64,000 nt of DNA from Isoetes taiwanensis (GCA_021234155.1 JAJEKV010000020.1:20940018-21004017); one strand, 5' to 3'. Shown: positions 32,601 to 46,480, counted from the first letter of the stretch. Translations and numbers: made by a program. Notes: a model not told the origin generated them from the letters alone.

Positions 32601-34400
32601 GGTTAATTAATATTTGCTTTTATATAATATCAAAAGTTAGTTCCACTTTTCATATAACACAAAAATTTAATGAAAAGTTGCAGGATATATGGCTTGCATT
32701 CGATATCTCAAAAGCATATAAATCTCAATAATATATGGAGCACCCATAAGGTAGTTCCACAAAGAAATTTATTTTGACCAATACTATTGCTGGGGTATCT
32801 AAGGCTTGTTTAACAGTTTATTGGACTGTCAACACATCCTCTTGGCGTCCTATCCTAATGCATGACCCTCAGCTAAACAGAGGGCATTCTATCTTGGTTC
32901 TGGTTGGCTCCTATGGTCGATATGGGAGCATCGCAGACACCAGATCTTCCAAGGCATTTATTCATCCGCACATGGTGTTATTACTGTGGTCCAGAAAAAG
33001 ATACTGACAGCCTATGAGTGCTCCTCTCTTGATTCAGAAATGATGGAACGCATCTGGATTCAGTATCTTCGAATTGATTCTTATCGTTAGTCTCCCTTTC
33101 TGGAGTAAGCACATTATGCTCCAGGCTCGTGCTCCTGTGGCATCTTTTTTGTGCTTACACAATTAGATGAGGCATCTAAATTTTGTACTTTTTATCTGAT
33201 TAATAAACTTTTTAGCTTTCGTCTGTAAAAAAAAAAAAAATATATTTGCTGGGGTATCTAATAGTAATAGTTTCAATTAAAGCTTTCTAGCTCAAGTGCA
33301 CTATCTATGTGGATATGCTGTTTATTCGGCGAGAATTTTGGCTTCACTTGTTACAAGTTGATTGTAACTTAGTGGCCTATAGCAATATCTGAAGCATATG
33401 ACACTCCTTATGATAAGGACCCATCTCGTTGTGGTAGTAGAATTGTTAGACATTAAGGCTTAGCAAGGAAAACCAGTTTGCTGTAGCACAAAATTGCAAT
33501 TGAGTATAGCTTTCCTAAAAAACAATCATGCTAGTATTCTAGATCTGTTTTTGATGGATGAGGTTTCACTCAATAAAGAATGACAACAAACTAAACTTTT
33601 CCTTTTAAAGTAGCAGCTAGAGAAACATAACAGTCTACCATGTGGAACTATAAATGTGACAGGAGGTTCATGAAGTCAAACACAATGTTGCAGTACTCAT
33701 ATCATCGCATCACAATGATCTAGTGAAGGGATGACAAAATAATTTTGACTCGTAGCAACAAAATAATGGCATCTTTTATCAACAAAATGAGCATGGCTCA
33801 TGCTAAAAGAACACTGCCAAAGGTTACTTCATTTGTCAAAGTGCTCTGGACCTGGATCTACTTTAAACATTAGAGTGCCTCGCTGACATTTTGTGTTCTG
33901 CATATAAGATGTAATGATGCCATTCCAAGGTATCATATTTCGTTGAAACATTTCGTGGAAACTTCATAGACCTGCTTCAGTTGCTCTTGCTATGCATAAC
34001 CTCTAATCCTGGCATTCTACATACCACATTTTGCTAAAAAATTTGCATTGCCCTTTTGAGCTGTCTAATTTTGGGCATAAGCTATAGACTAATGTAGTCC
34101 AAGATACTATATTTGGATTAGGCATTTGGAAAAGTGATGAATCAATTACTACGTTTTGCGTAAGCTAAGCCGCAACCATAGCAGTCCATGAGATATAAGA
34201 AGCTATCATGGTATTCCAGGACACAACATCCAGTTCAAGCATTTGTTGAAGGAGATTAAGAGCTTCCTTGAATTGCCTAGCTTTGAAATCGTAGTATCTA
34301 CGAAACCAAATTACAATTTGGCATTTGATGAAACAACTTAATTGTCATGTCAAGTTGACCTCGCTGAGCATGTGCTGCAAGCATAGTTGTCGATTCACTA
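32600..34400 (-). repeat. Inverted segmental duplication, copy 2 (PPR pseudogene)
   Basis: This is the reverse-complement counterpart of 10.47-11.84 kb, interrupted by a LINE at 32803-33245. The PPR-like part lies at about 34.40-33.85 kb on the minus strand (frames with AQRGQLDMTIKLFHQMPNC and LDVVSWNTMIA-like stretches), also broken by stops. Confidence 0.75.
32803..33245 (+). mobile_element. 443-bp 5'-truncated LINE insertion with 16-bp TSD
   Basis: The target-site duplication TTGCTGGGGTATCTAA is perfect at 32787-32802 and 33246-33261. The insert ends in a poly(A) at about 33227-33240, preceded by a LINE-ORF2-like C-terminal region. It splits the inverted duplication, so it is younger than that duplication. 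Confidence 0.9.
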
Positions 34401-35230
34401 ATTTTGAGATTTTTTAAATCGATGACAAATGGAGAAGCCTATATCCCCATGTGCCAAGCTCAGGGATTGTAATGCCAAGGCAAAACACTAGTGTCGATAT
34501 CACTAGATTTGTGAGCTTCATTTCAAAGCAGCCAATGTGGTTGCAAATAGACAGACCGAGCGATTATGTCAATAATGAACAAGTCCACCAGTATCTATCC
34601 ATCTAGTATGTGCCATCTTCTTACTCTTCACTAATGTATGTATACTTCGCTATTTTAACCCTGCTTGCCCTTTTCCGCTTCACACTAGACAGATTTTGCT
34701 GAATTGCAAGTGTTGAAGGCTACTGGAAGGGCCATTTTTTTTTTTTTTTTAATGTCAGGGGGGCTCTGTTGAATCTTGAATATGATAGACTGGGTATGGC
34801 GGACCTTGGAAATGTTATCCTCCATTTTTTTTTTATGTCGGGGGGGCTCTGTTGAATCTTGAATATGATAAAATTATGTTGGAATACATGGTCTTTGTTC
34901 TATTTACAGGAGGTGAACACCTCAAGCAAATTGATGATGGATTTTAACGCGGCTATATTAGGGAACTGCCTATGACACAAAGTTCAAGTAAGTCTTTAAA
35001 TGGATAGGGATATTTTACATGTGGTTTCAACTAGAGAAAGGTATATTCCTTGAATTTATATGTGGAAGAGGGCAATATGGTGATAACTTAGTACTTGGAA
35101 ATGCTGAAGCTATATTATGACATGAGAGCAACAACATATTATGTGAGTTGGTGATTACCCTTCTAAAAATTGCTCGTGATGTTGAATTGAATAATGGGAA
35201 TATCCCTTAATTATTTATAGAAAGACTGCC
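34401..35230. other. Spacer with dispersed repeat fragment
   Basis: At 34755-34865 the sequence ATGTCAGGGGGGCTCTGTTG...AATATGATAGACTG follows a T-tract and is partly repeated in tandem. The same sequence is found at 57357-57435. No gene is seen. Confidence 0.5.
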
Positions 35231-35239
35231 TTGGGTCAA

Positions 35240-35800
35240 AAGATGACACAAGACACCCAAAAAATTAACTACTATAATTTACCACTAAAAAACCACTATT
35301 GGTGTGGTTTTCTATGCACATTTTTTTATCCTTAATAAAAACCACATATTATTGTGGTTTTTATAATTAGTACATAGTTAATTATATTGGTTTTTTATTG
35401 AAGCATGGTTTATTTGAGTTGATAATGGTTTTTGATATGGTTTTTAATGCAATAGTGGTAATTCATTATGGTTTTTTAATATACCATGGTTTATCAAATT
35501 GGTAGTGGCTTGTCGTAAGAGTTTTTCAATATTGTTTTCAATGTGATGATGGTTATTCACATTGGTTTCAATTGTGGGAGTTTTTAATACTATTTTAAAT
35601 TTCATAGTGATTATTCATGTTGGTTTTTCTATTACAACATTGATTTATTAAAAATTGGATTATGGTCAATTTAGTGGTTACTCATAAGTTTCACTCAAAA
35701 GGGCCGTCATTTCATGATGGCTATTAACACAAGAGTCCAAAGGAAATAGCTATTATAACTAATCGTTACCAGACCACTATAGGTATAATTATTTTTGGGT
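35240..35800. repeat. GGTTTT-rich repeat element
   Basis: Many irregular copies of (T)GGTTTTT and ATGGTTATTCA. The edge CACAAGACACCCAAAAAATTAA matches, in inverted orientation, the edge of a similar block at 41.69-42.33 kb. Probably a DNA-transposon subterminal array. Confidence 0.4.
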
Positions 35801-37700
35801 TGCTCGAAAGGGCAAACCCTTGTTTGATGGTGTTGTGTGGGGGAGCTAAGAACATTCTCTTGATTCCCAATTCATGTTGAGTTGTTAATGGGGATCACCC
35901 AAATGTTGTGGAGCTCCAGCGCTGGCTAGAATCCCCGCTTTTATGACCATAGAACTTTTTTTTTTTTGCAAAATGTAGTTAAAGCTCAAAAGACACCATA
36001 TATCTGATTTAAATGTAGAGGACGCAGAAGTTGCAACAGTCTTCAAAGCTTTCAACTTAGACTGATCATCCATGAGCAGGCGATTGCTTACGATTTTTTA
36101 ATTTGGATCATCAGTTTTAACAAACGTTGTAACCCAAGAGAATTGTATCCAGTTTAGACATCATAGCAACATTTCATATACACAAGAATGAGCTTGGATA
36201 AATAGTAATTATGGCAGAGGGACTAGAATTTACTGAAGATTTCTATTAATTTGGCACTTGAAGCATTTAGCATGTACTGCCTTAAAGCAGAGGAATATGA
36301 TCGAAGTATTGAATTCCTTTTTTGAGCATCTGTTTGAAGGTAGGTTTCATGATTATATTGAAGGATGAATGTCCCACTTTGAGTGTGGAAATATTTTGTT
36401 CAAGACACTTGAGTCAATTTTTTTTTTTTTTTTTTTTTTTAACAAACTTATTTAAAACTCCAAGCCAAAAGCCAGATACAGATGCAGAGGCGGGATACTT
36501 GAGTCAAATGTGCCTTCCATGGCCTTAACACTGAACATGCAAGACAATCTATCTCAGGGAATGAAAGAGGCAAAGCCAGGGACTTGGCATACCTGATGAA
36601 CAATATATTTGGCAGGGATACACACACACAGATGAAGTATTTACATCTGATCTTGATGATGCTCATGCTTAGAACAAGATTCAACGCATTTGTTCTCTTG
36701 TTGGGTCCCATACTGCATTCCTTATCTTCTCTATGCTTGAGGATTGCAAGTTGACTAGTATTTTCTACATGCATCGCCCTCCCTCCCCCCATATTACAAC
36801 ATTTTCTAGCTGCATGACTCCTAGTGCATCGAAAAGGTACATGGCATTATCTTTGGCAGCTTGCTTGAAGAAGTTTAGATATAGAAATTTTTTAAAAGAT
36901 ATGTTTAATACTTTTATTTCTCACTAGAAAGGAAAGCTAAAATTCTATCATATAAAGAAGATTATTATTGCTCATAACAAGATGAGCTCATTAGAGCCAG
37001 ATTCGACTGAATTAGATGAGAGTGAACCATTTTTATAGTGGCACGTCGTAACTACCACTTGCCGTCTAATTCCATGCAACAATTAGCAATTACCAAAATA
37101 CTCCTCCTAAAACAAAAAACGCTACCGCTTTAACTCCAAAACCTCGATTAATTGGCAGGGTTCATCCTTGATCTTTAAAAATTGAATAAAGTGCCAGACA
37201 AATTTTGCCGTAGATTTGCTCAATAATATGATCTTAAACTACTTTGAATTGGCTTCATAATGTAACTGCCGCAATGGAATCACAGAGTTGTAGCCCTAAA
37301 AAAAGGGAGCCAGAAGTTTAGTTAAGAGAGAGGTACCGTTGCCGCATGTGGAATTTGTACGCCCCTCTCGTCTTTCCATTGAAATTACCTTAACACACAG
37401 CCCCTCAAGTTTATAGTGATCCAACGGTTGAGATCAATCTTAGCCGGTGGTTTACTAGAGCCATAGCGAAAATTTTATTTAAGGAATATGTTAACATTTT
37501 ATTGAAAATTTTATTAGAGAACCAAGGAAAGTTTTCTCGATCAGGGTGCCCTAACCCTAGTTCCGATCCAGAGACGGGCATCGCGGCTAGGTTTGCAAAA
37601 CTGAATGCCGGGCTTCAAAAATAAGGGTTTGTATAGGCGAGATCCTGCAGCTGCTTTATCTTCTGGAACGGCTTTGGCATGCTCGATTTTGGGGATGTTC
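35801..37700. other. Gene-poor spacer
   Basis: AT-rich with a long T-tract (36418-36440). Frames at 36322-36528 and 36448-36792 lack domains. Nothing is supportable. Confidence 0.3.
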
Positions 37701-37769
37701 AGGAGCTTCATAATATCTTAGAGGGTGAAAGGCTTTTCATAATGCAAGTGGCAGCTCATTTTGTTAACA

Positions 37770-38110
37770 TTTAGCAGCCTTCTGTACATAGAAAGATTTC
37801 ACATGAGGGCTCAAGGGAGACTTGTGACTCCTCATAAGAGTTTTCTGCAACTTTCTAGGAGATCATCGTTTTTGAAGAAATTGATGTATATTTGTGATGG
37901 CGACCATAATGGAATACTCTATTATATTGGAACATCTTATGGTGTTGACCACTTGATAAACCTTGCTTTGCGGCAAGAAATGTTGATTGTGGTGTCCAAG
38001 TTTTACTGTTATTTTTTATTTGTCGGGCATTGCAGCATATCACCATAATCCGTATGCAGCATATCACCATAATCCACAAGCATCCCCGCATCAAGAAATT
38101 ATCAGGTAAT
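37770..38110 (+). pseudogene. Host gene fragment, discoidin-like region (uncertain)
   Basis: The stretch FLKKLMYICDGDHNGILYYIGTSYGVDHLINLA (37875-37968 region) has a 'GDxNGxLYxxGTSYG' pattern. It reminds me of the F5/8-type-C-like domain of some plant BTB proteins, but I cannot confirm this. No full gene structure could be built around it, and the frame closes at 38046. Confidence 0.3.
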
Positions 38111-40000
38111 GAAGAACCCGTTCAGTCGATTATGCGTTGTAGGTGTCAGCTCTTATTTTTATAATTATGTTAAAAAATGCTTTTATTCGTAAAATACCTC
38201 TTTAATTCTTTCCTCTGGTGACCTAAATGGGCCAAACGAATCGAAGAAGAGCGGCGCCCTCATTCCAGCGCCCCCATTCCATCGGAAATGCAGCAGGAGC
38301 TTCCTCCTTCCATTCTTTTTTCCATTTTCTGACTCCAAGGCTTCTTCCTGATGCCTGCTAGCCGCCTTTGCAAGCAGATGAAAGAATATATATAGGCAGA
38401 GGAAAGAATGTATATAGGCCTGTTTATGCCGCAGAGATTGAACTTTCGAGGCTGGAGCTATGGAGCAGCATTGCCCACCACCACCACCATTCATTCTACT
38501 TTTGCATACTGGTGGTGGGCGCTACTACCAGTTAATGGTGTTGCAAGAAGAAACAGGGTAAGGATGTAATGTATTTTGTAATCGCTATATTTATGTTGCA
38601 GAATATTGGAGATCAAAGTTGGGCCCAATAGTGGGTTTGTTCAACTTCATTTTTGCTAGACTTTCATGCATTGTTGCTGCTGCGATCCTCCTTCAAATTT
38701 TGCACTACGCCCTTTATATAACAGTCCCAATATGTAGAGCCATTTGGATTTGCGGTAATTTGTTGCTTTATTTGCTCCATTACTTATTTTATGGATATTC
38801 ATGAGGATTCTTGCACTTGAAACTTCTACACTATTGTGACTTATTGCTTATAAGTATGCTGTTCTGCTCATGTTGGAACGTTACTTTGTATGGGCATATA
38901 TAAACTCGAGATTCCTTTGATGATTCATTTTCTTATTTAAACTTCCCGCTTTAGCAGTTTGGTTTTATTTACCAGCCCTTTGCATGGCTGCATTCTTTTG
39001 TTATTTATATTTACTCATGCTCTGCCGTTTTGCTGCAGGGTGGTGGTTAATATTATCTTATTGGCAGAGCAGTTGGTCCAAGGGTTGATGTGAGCATCAG
39101 CTTGTGTTTTTTCCTTGAAATGCTGTAGCTGGATCATTGTAAGTCATCTGTATATTGGTTGGCATTATTCCTATTAAAATGCTAGTGCTGCATCTAATAG
39201 TATATTCTGCATGTTGATTTTTCATATAGATGTTCGGGTGCTTTTGAAACTTTCTTGGATGCATTACCTGGAGTAGGGATTCTCAAACGTAATTCTACCA
39301 ACTCTTAGAATGAGAATTTAAATTACATTCGTTTATTTCATATTTGTTATTCCTCAAGTTGTTTTTTCTTGAGAGCGAATTGTAGACCTTAGTCAGGCAA
39401 AACCTGCAAGCATGTGAAGAAATATCTTTGCACACCTTAGTGACAAGCTAGCTCGTAGGCTTTGAGGCCTGTTTTTGCGTTTCTTTTTCAGGCCAGAACC
39501 TATTTTCGCCTACTGACATTTGGGTCGACAATCAAAGTGCTGAGAGTCTACACATGTTTATCTTCCTTTTTGATAATGTGGGGATCCATTGAACTATGGG
39601 CATATGCCAGGATTTGGCATTTGCACTTTGACCTTGATAAATAAAACTGGCAAACGGACCTCTGAAGTTCCACTGGATTCCAAATTTTGGGGAAAAGAAT
39701 CTTGTGGATGATGAAGCAGTTGTTGTTGGAGGTTCTAATCACAGTCATGCAACTAAGAATCTATATGATGCAAACCATGTAACCATGCTTTGACCCACTC
39801 GATGTGACAAAGATATGGCTTGAGGAGTTGTTTGCCCTGTAACCTGTTTGTAATACGGTGCTCAACATGTCCAGGACCTGCCCCTTGTTTGCAATTTCAC
39901 TCTCTTATGCCTGGCATAACAGACATGCCAAATTCTACAACCATTACCGTGAAAGGTTCTGCTGAAGAAGGCTCTTTCCAGTTCTCTTCTTTAATGTGCC
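38111..40000. other. Spacer or intron sequence
   Basis: Short frames with hydrophobic content (38619-38804, 39462-39644) show no known domain. This may be 5' intron or UTR sequence of the ARID-HMG gene that follows. Confidence 0.3.
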
Positions 40001-41470
40001 TCCATCCCACATTCCTCCGCTTGCATTGAATTTGCAGTTGGAGCCTTCTATTGACACAAAGGAGAAATCTGGCACCACTTTCCAAGGGCAACTTAATGTT
40101 GTGCCTGAAGTTTTAGAAAGTCCAGACAAAATTGAGAAACCACAGATAAGTAATGTGGAGTTTCCATTCCCTATTATTGGCAGTGACGTGAATGCTGTGA
40201 AAAGCCAGTTAGTTAGCTTTGAAGGAAGACGGTCTTAAAGAATAGTCTGAGCAGAAGCTTGCACCATTTAATCCTGAGAGTCTACACCTTCAAACATATC
40301 CTTTGCCACTTGCCACACATGAGGAAGTGATAAAGGATAAGGATTTGTTTATGGACATGCTTGGCAAGTTCCATGCTGCTTTGGGGCTGAAAATGACGTA
40401 ATATCTTAGCTTTCTAACCTTCGGGTTTTGCAATGTTTTTTTTCCTTACATCTGCATACAGGAGTCCAAGAATAGGAGGTACATCATTGGATTTGCATAT
40501 ATTATATCGTGAAGTCACTTTTCGTGGTGGCCTGCAACAGGTGGCTCCTCTCTTTATATTTGGCAATTCATCTAATCCGCAATATTCATAATGATTTAAG
40601 TGCTTAGCAGTTTGAGGGTCTAATTACTTTTATTCTCTTATTAACTATGGTTAACTTAACGTTTTCTCTTTGTGAAAATGCTATTACGAAAGGAAGCTAA
40701 TCCGTTGGATATATAGAATTCACAATTATAAAGATATATGGCGAAAGGAATAAGCTGATGGGTAATGATGATGGAGTGAAAATTAAATTATTTTAGACTA
40801 TTAGATGATTTTCAAGAGGATCATAATCATATGATGTTGCGATACATGGGTATTTAGTAAGATTTAGTTATTGCAATGCTCATCCCATAGCAATAGATTG
40901 TTGGCATGAATTGAATACTACCTAATTTTTGCTAAGTATGTATTTGCAATACAAAGATCTAATTTCTTGTTCTTCAGGTTATCAAAGAGAGAATGTGGAA
41001 AGATGTGAAGGAAGCATTGAAGTTTCCCCCAACTGCTACAAATGCATCCTTTGTGCTGCGCAAGTATTATACGAATTTGCTCCACCATTATGAGCAAGTT
41101 TATTTTTTCAGCAGGGGTTACTTGTTCCACCACCGGGTATGTGGTCCCTTAAAAGTGATTTATGCTCTAGTTCACATTTATGATTATAACATGTCATGTT
41201 CTTTTAAGCAGTTCCTTTACCGGCACCATCTCCAGTATCTCAGCCAGTTGATAATGGCGTTACAGCTCCATCGGTAGTGGAAGATCTATCAAGCAGAAAG
41301 AGGGCAAGAGGCAGCGCTGAAGGTAATGTTGTTAGGTTTTATGCAGCAGCTCCTTCTCGTCTCCTTCTCGTCTGTTAAATTGAGTTTGTCGACTGTAAGT
41401 TGATTTTGCGGCAGCTGTTGGGCAAAATGTTTTGGGAGCAATTGATGGCAAGTTTCAGCATGCTTACCTT
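40000..41470 (+). pseudogene. ARID-HMG (HMGB9/15-type) gene, broken
   Basis: The ARID DNA-binding domain of plant ARID-HMG proteins is clear over exons 40259-40397 (LFMDMLGKFHAALGLKM), 40462-40540 (RIGGTSLDLHILYREVTFRG) and 40978-41136 (WKDVKEALKFPPTATNASFV, LRKYYTNLLHHYEQVYFF). Exons 41212-41322 (PLPAPSPVSQP) and 41415-41470 (GAIDGKFQHAYLV) match the linker before the HMG box. Splice sites are good, but a TAG precedes the ARID part near 40245, the upstream open frame (39996-40238) is out of phase, and a shift at about 41110 is needed to reach the PPP-linker frame. The HMG-box exons are not found; a Ty3 element sits in the following intron region at 42.4-54.9 kb. Intact proteins bind AT-rich DNA in the nucleus. 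Confidence 0.75.
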
Positions 41471-41689
41471 GTATACATATACAAGTAGTTTTTTATTTAA
41501 TAAATTATTGTAGGTCATTTTTTTTGAACAAAATGTGTGGAGGATAAGTCAGATACGAAGAAAGTGATTTAGTGCATGACTAAAGTATCCACTTTGGGTA
41601 TAATGCACAATATATGGTTAAAATGGGGTTCAAATCCTCATAGCTTTGATTTGATTTTTTGATCTTGCAAGCTTATGGAATTTGGGACT

Positions 41690-42335
41690 ATCTTTTAGAA
41701 ACCACTAGTCATATACACCTAGGCTTTGGAAAACAAGACGGTAGTGATATATGCTTTAGATAACACACCAATTATGATGGGTTTGAACAAAGAAACCACT
41801 ACAAGTTAAGAAAATAAAATTATATGGTGTTATAAGGTATCTTAATCTGCTTTCGAAAACAAAACACTTGTGATTTATGACCTTTAACCACTCCATAAAA
41901 AACTTACTAAACCATCGTCCCATACTAAAAGCATTACGGGTTTGATGCATAAACATGCAAGGCTTTAGACCATTAAACAATCATGACCTATGGCATGTAA
42001 ACACAAGGAGAACCATATAAATTTACCACATCAATAAGTCATGCTATTTTAGCATTCTAAAAACCACGTATATATAACAATATATTAAACCACGTCTTAT
42101 TACCACCATACCACACCACATTCACGAACCATGCATATAAAGCATTATATTTAATTATTGCTTTTAAACATGTTAGAAAACCACCTTGGTGAACACCATA
42201 TAAAATTCATATAAGGTTTTTAATGATATCAACCCACAAAGATGTATTGGTTTTATTAAGCGGTTTTATATATATAACTAGGGTAAAAACCCATATTGGT
42301 TTTAATTTTGGGTGCCTTGTGTGAGACCTTGAACG
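41690..42335. repeat. Repeat block related to 35.24-35.80 kb
   Basis: Rich in AACCAC/GGTTTT motifs. Its right edge (TTAATTTTGGGTGCCTTGTG) is the inverted counterpart of the left edge at about 35255. Non-coding. Confidence 0.35.
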
Positions 42336-42444
42336 AAAAAAATGGCTAATAAGCTACGGTTAACTATTGAAGGTCCTAAATATGGATTAAATTGAATTTC
42401 TTAATAGTTTATGCTGGAATAAATATATCAATTTATGATATTAT

Positions 42445-44078
42445 CGTGGACGCCCTCGCTAAAATATACGGCCGCCGTATTAAGACACTGGCAGAAATCC
42501 CCATCCGCTCCAACGGCCAAGACAAAGCCCTCCGTCTACCCCGCACTCTAGGGTGACCCTAGTGCGGGGAGGGGACACGAAGGTGTCTTGGCGCGCCCTT
42601 CCCCTATGGGCTCCTATAACAGCGGAAGCGATAAACATGTCAGAACTAGCATCAACAATACAAATACTACCTCGAAGGGTAGTCCATCACATATCCAAAG
42701 GTGCAAAGAACATAGCCACATACCATAAAACGTGAGAGCTCCTACCCGTGGATCTGACACATAAGGAAGTCGGTCGGATGGATAGGCCTCAAGATAGAGC
42801 GGCATCGAAGTCATAACAATGGCGGGCTGGCATAAGACAATGGCTAGGGTTGACCACTCCATCCGCCCCTCCCCGGGCATACTTTGCGGATGGGCTAGAT
42901 CAGGCTCTCGGCATGACTCTAACCTTCCTGGACACGCAATCCCATGGCATCACCCATCGGGACTACTCCGTGTTGCATCTCCCCGGGTCCGGCCGAGGTA
43001 GGAAGGGTTGCATCTCCCCTTCCCGGGGTCTAGAGGCTCCACGGGCGGCTAGAGAATCGTGATGACACACGATTCGTACCCGACTGAACCCCCCAAAACA
43101 AGAGCCAAGCCGACACTTGCAACTCTTGAGAGGCAGGAGGTGTCGGACCCATGCCCGGCCCACACGAAGTGACCGGCCATAAGCCTAGCCCACTATGGGA
43201 TCCCCCCAGAGTCCCCCCACTCGGCAGGGGATCCTCCCTCCATCTTGCCTCTAGCCCCGTTGTGTAGTGCCGAGTCACATCATAGCCTCCATAGCCCGGG
43301 TGGGTTCCTATGCACAGCCGCACTCTAATAGGAACTAAGGGATCTATACTAGGAACATACTACATATGGCCCTAGGTCTCTACCCCCCTTCCAAACACAA
43401 GAGGAACAAACATGATCAACCATCATCCCATAATCATCATGAACAATATCATATGAACATCTTAACCTTATCATACATATCTAACTATTAGTTAGGGTTC
43501 ATTGATTAGGGTTCAAGATGTTCAACAAAGGATCTAGGGTGGCTCTACTCTAGCTACGAAATACTAACCCATCTGGATTGCTAACTCCCAGATGAACTGA
43601 CATGGACTCTACTCAACCTACCTCCTCCAGAAGCGCTTCCTCCCATCCCTGGCGTCTCCATGCTCCTTGACGTCGCTCGAAGACTTGCTCCCTCTACGAT
43701 CATACACACCTTCCAGGGGCTGCTGCTCCAGGCTAGGCTACGACGAACGATGCTCGAAACGGAGTTTCGGGCGCGTGGATGGGGGTTTAGGTGCTAGGTC
43801 AGGGAAAAAGGTCTAGGGTTAGGGTTAGAGCTAATATAGGTGTGGGTCCACATGGGATGCCACGTGGCACCACTAGGATGAGGCCGTGTGGCGGTTGCCC
43901 AATAGGATAAGGCCATGTGGAAATGGGTCTTATCCTAAGGTTATCTAAGTTAAACAATTAACTTAGATGTGCACCCCTTGCCACTTCCCAATGCATACAA
44001 GGCTACCCAGGTAGACTTGTATGGTGACGGGTCCAGGAATATACGTATATATAGCGTATATTCCCCTGGAACGTCACA
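42445..44078 (-). repeat. 3' LTR
   Basis: The ends pair with those of the right copy (inner edge ...CCCCTGGAACGTCACA; outer edge altered to CGTGGACGC from TGTGACGC). It contains AGGGTTAGGGTTAG and CCACGTGGCA. Confidence 0.9.
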
Positions 44079-44094
44079 TTCTCCCCCCCTTAGA
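44079..44094 (-). promoter_or_regulatory. Polypurine tract
   Basis: On the minus strand, TAAGGGGGGGGAGAA lies directly before the 3' LTR. This is the expected plus-strand primer. Confidence 0.8.
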
Positions 44095-44849
44095 ACAATG
44101 CTGTCCTCAGCATTGCGCTAAGGTGACGAGGCTACTCGATCCTGCAAAACAACACACATATACTTAAATTCAACGATCAACTTGTTATTAAAGAGTTAAA
44201 TGTCAAAATTTAGGCTATATTTGTACTTATACAAAATTATATAGCCTTAACAAGGTTACTTCTTACAATAATTCAAAACATTATTATAAGAGTTATTAGG
44301 GTTCATAATCTAAATTATGGTTCCCCCATCTTCTCGTAATGCGCTCCACCTCGATGCTCCTTCTCACTTGCCTGCACATGGAGCACATTACGTTAGTCTA
44401 ATTAATAAAATTGTGGTTTTAGGGGACCACCCCCCTTACCAATACCTTGCACTCGATCATGGCCCTTCCGGATTTGAGCTTAAGGACCATTTAAGATGAT
44501 CCCATCATCGCCCATGATCAAGTGCTACCTTGTACTCGGTTACCCGGTGCCGAGTACCCCTAGTGCATCATGCCCCAAGGGTTTCAAGCTAGGGAACGTC
44601 TCACGATCCCATCATCGCCAAGATGATCACTTTGACCTTCACCATGACCCCCTACGGCCGGGTGTGCGACCCCACATCGCGGGCATAGGGAGCATCCGAC
44701 CGATGTCCCATCATCAAGACCATGCCTTTCCTTTCTCTCTCGCATGACCCTATTGGTCATGCACCTCTGGTGCATGTTGGCTCAGAGAACGCCTTTAAAG
44801 GCTTATCTCATCATCGCCCACGTTTCCAAGATTCTCGCACATGTATTCT

Positions 44850-46480
44850 ACCAACTAGAGGACATGAGCCGTAACTTAAGGTTAACTAAGAAGCATACTA
44901 AGCTAACCTCCTGGCGAAGTCGGGTTCCACCGTGACGGAGACGACTTCGCCCATCAAACTTTTTCATGAACTCGGGTATTGCTTCTCCAAATCTTGCTTT
45001 AATACCCACGCCGCGTCTTCCACTGGCAAGTGTTTCCACTTGACCAAATACTGGAGGAACTGAGACCTCCTAGTCTTCTTGAATGACTTATCAAGAAGTA
45101 ACTCAGGCACGATTTCCACTTGCTCTTCCGTCATTTCCAACAAAGTTGGAGTATCCAAAACCTCCTCATGGTTAGGATTGTGCCTTTTTAATAAACTTAC
45201 GTGGAAAACCTTGTGAACTTTGAGATGGGCCGGAAGATCCAACTTGTAGGCTTGGGAGCCCACTCTCTCCAAAATCTTGAACGGACCAGCCCACCTAGGG
45301 GCAAGCTTCTTGCAACTCCCAACAAGCTTAGCTTGCTTGACCTTGATCTTTCAACCACATGCTATCGCCTACTTTGAACTCTCTTACGGTCCCCGTGTTT
45401 GCCTGGCTACACTCTTTCGGGCCGACTTCTTGTCGCTAGGAGGTAACCCCTCACCTCTTCCACCAACCGCTGTGATATCTCCTAGCATTTGTTGGGACAC
45501 CTCAACCTTGACACGGATTGTGCCAAGTGTCCAGGGGTTAAGCACTGGTACCCGTAATTTACCATGAAAGGAGACATCTGAGATGACTCCTGTTTGGCAC
45601 TATTGTAGGCGAATTCCACCAAGTGGATGTACTCCTCCCACTTGGACTGCTTATTCCACACAAAGCTTCTAAGCATATCTTCAATGATTCGATTCGCCCC
45701 TCCGCCCCGACCATCCGCTTGGGGATGATAAGTCGTGCTCATGGAGAGCTTCGTCAATGGTGTGAAGAGATCCCGCCAAAAAGCACTCATAAACTTGGAA
45801 TCTCTATCGATATTATCTCCCGAGGCATGCCATGGAGCCTAAAAATCTCCTTCACAAATAGCTTGGCAAGATCTAATGTCGCGGTCAAGAGTAGTTCTAC
45901 AAGGCACAAAATGTGCCATCTTAGATAATTTGTCTACTACGACCATCAATGCATTATTGCCTCAAGAGTCTTGGGGAGTCCGTGATAAAATCCATACTTA
46001 CCGGGTTCCAAGGCACTGGAATTTGAAGTTGCTCCGCTTTGGTTTGTCGGGCACAACCGACACTCGCGAATATATCTTGCTATCTCGCTTCTTCATTCCC
46101 GCTTAAGTAGCTACTTCAATCTTGAAGTAGGTCTTCATAAACCCCGTGATGCCCTGCTATTGGGCTGTTGTGTGTGTCATGGAGGATTAGCTTCCTTACC
46201 CCCCGATGATTCGGGCACACACAACTTATGCTTATGATACAACAAGTTGCCTTCCTTCTTATAATGCTTGAAGGCTTCTCGCTCCTTATCCTGTTCTAGC
46301 CTCTCTAGAAAGGCTTTCCCATACCTCCTTGAAATCACCATCGATGGTAAAGTCTCCTCAATTCTCTTGCCATACCCGCCGAAAAGAGTTGATATAGCAT
46401 TACAATGAATTCGGTTTCAAGAGGTCTTCTAGAAAGAGCATCTACGACCACATTCGACTTACCCGGGCTTATAAGCAATC
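44850..46480 (-). pseudogene. Integrase and chromodomain region of Ty3 pol
   Basis: Frames in order on the minus strand: the integrase core (TYHPQADGRGGGANRIIEDM; NKQSKWEEYIHLVEFAYNSA) at 45790-45482, the GPY-like linker (ERVGSQAYKLDLPAHLKVHK, VFHVSLLKRH) and a chromodomain (FLQYLVKWKHLPVEDAAWVL) at 45272-44964. The pieces lie in different frames with stops. Chromodomains of this class guide integration to particular chromatin. Confidence 0.8.

Noticed and set aside
42620-43330. ORFs inside the LTRs (also 53680-54073)
   Set aside because: They occur in both LTRs with frame differences and no domain, so they are LTR sequence.
43810-43830. AGGGTTAGGGTTAG in the LTRs as a telomere tract
   Set aside because: Only two units, part of the LTR sequence in both copies.
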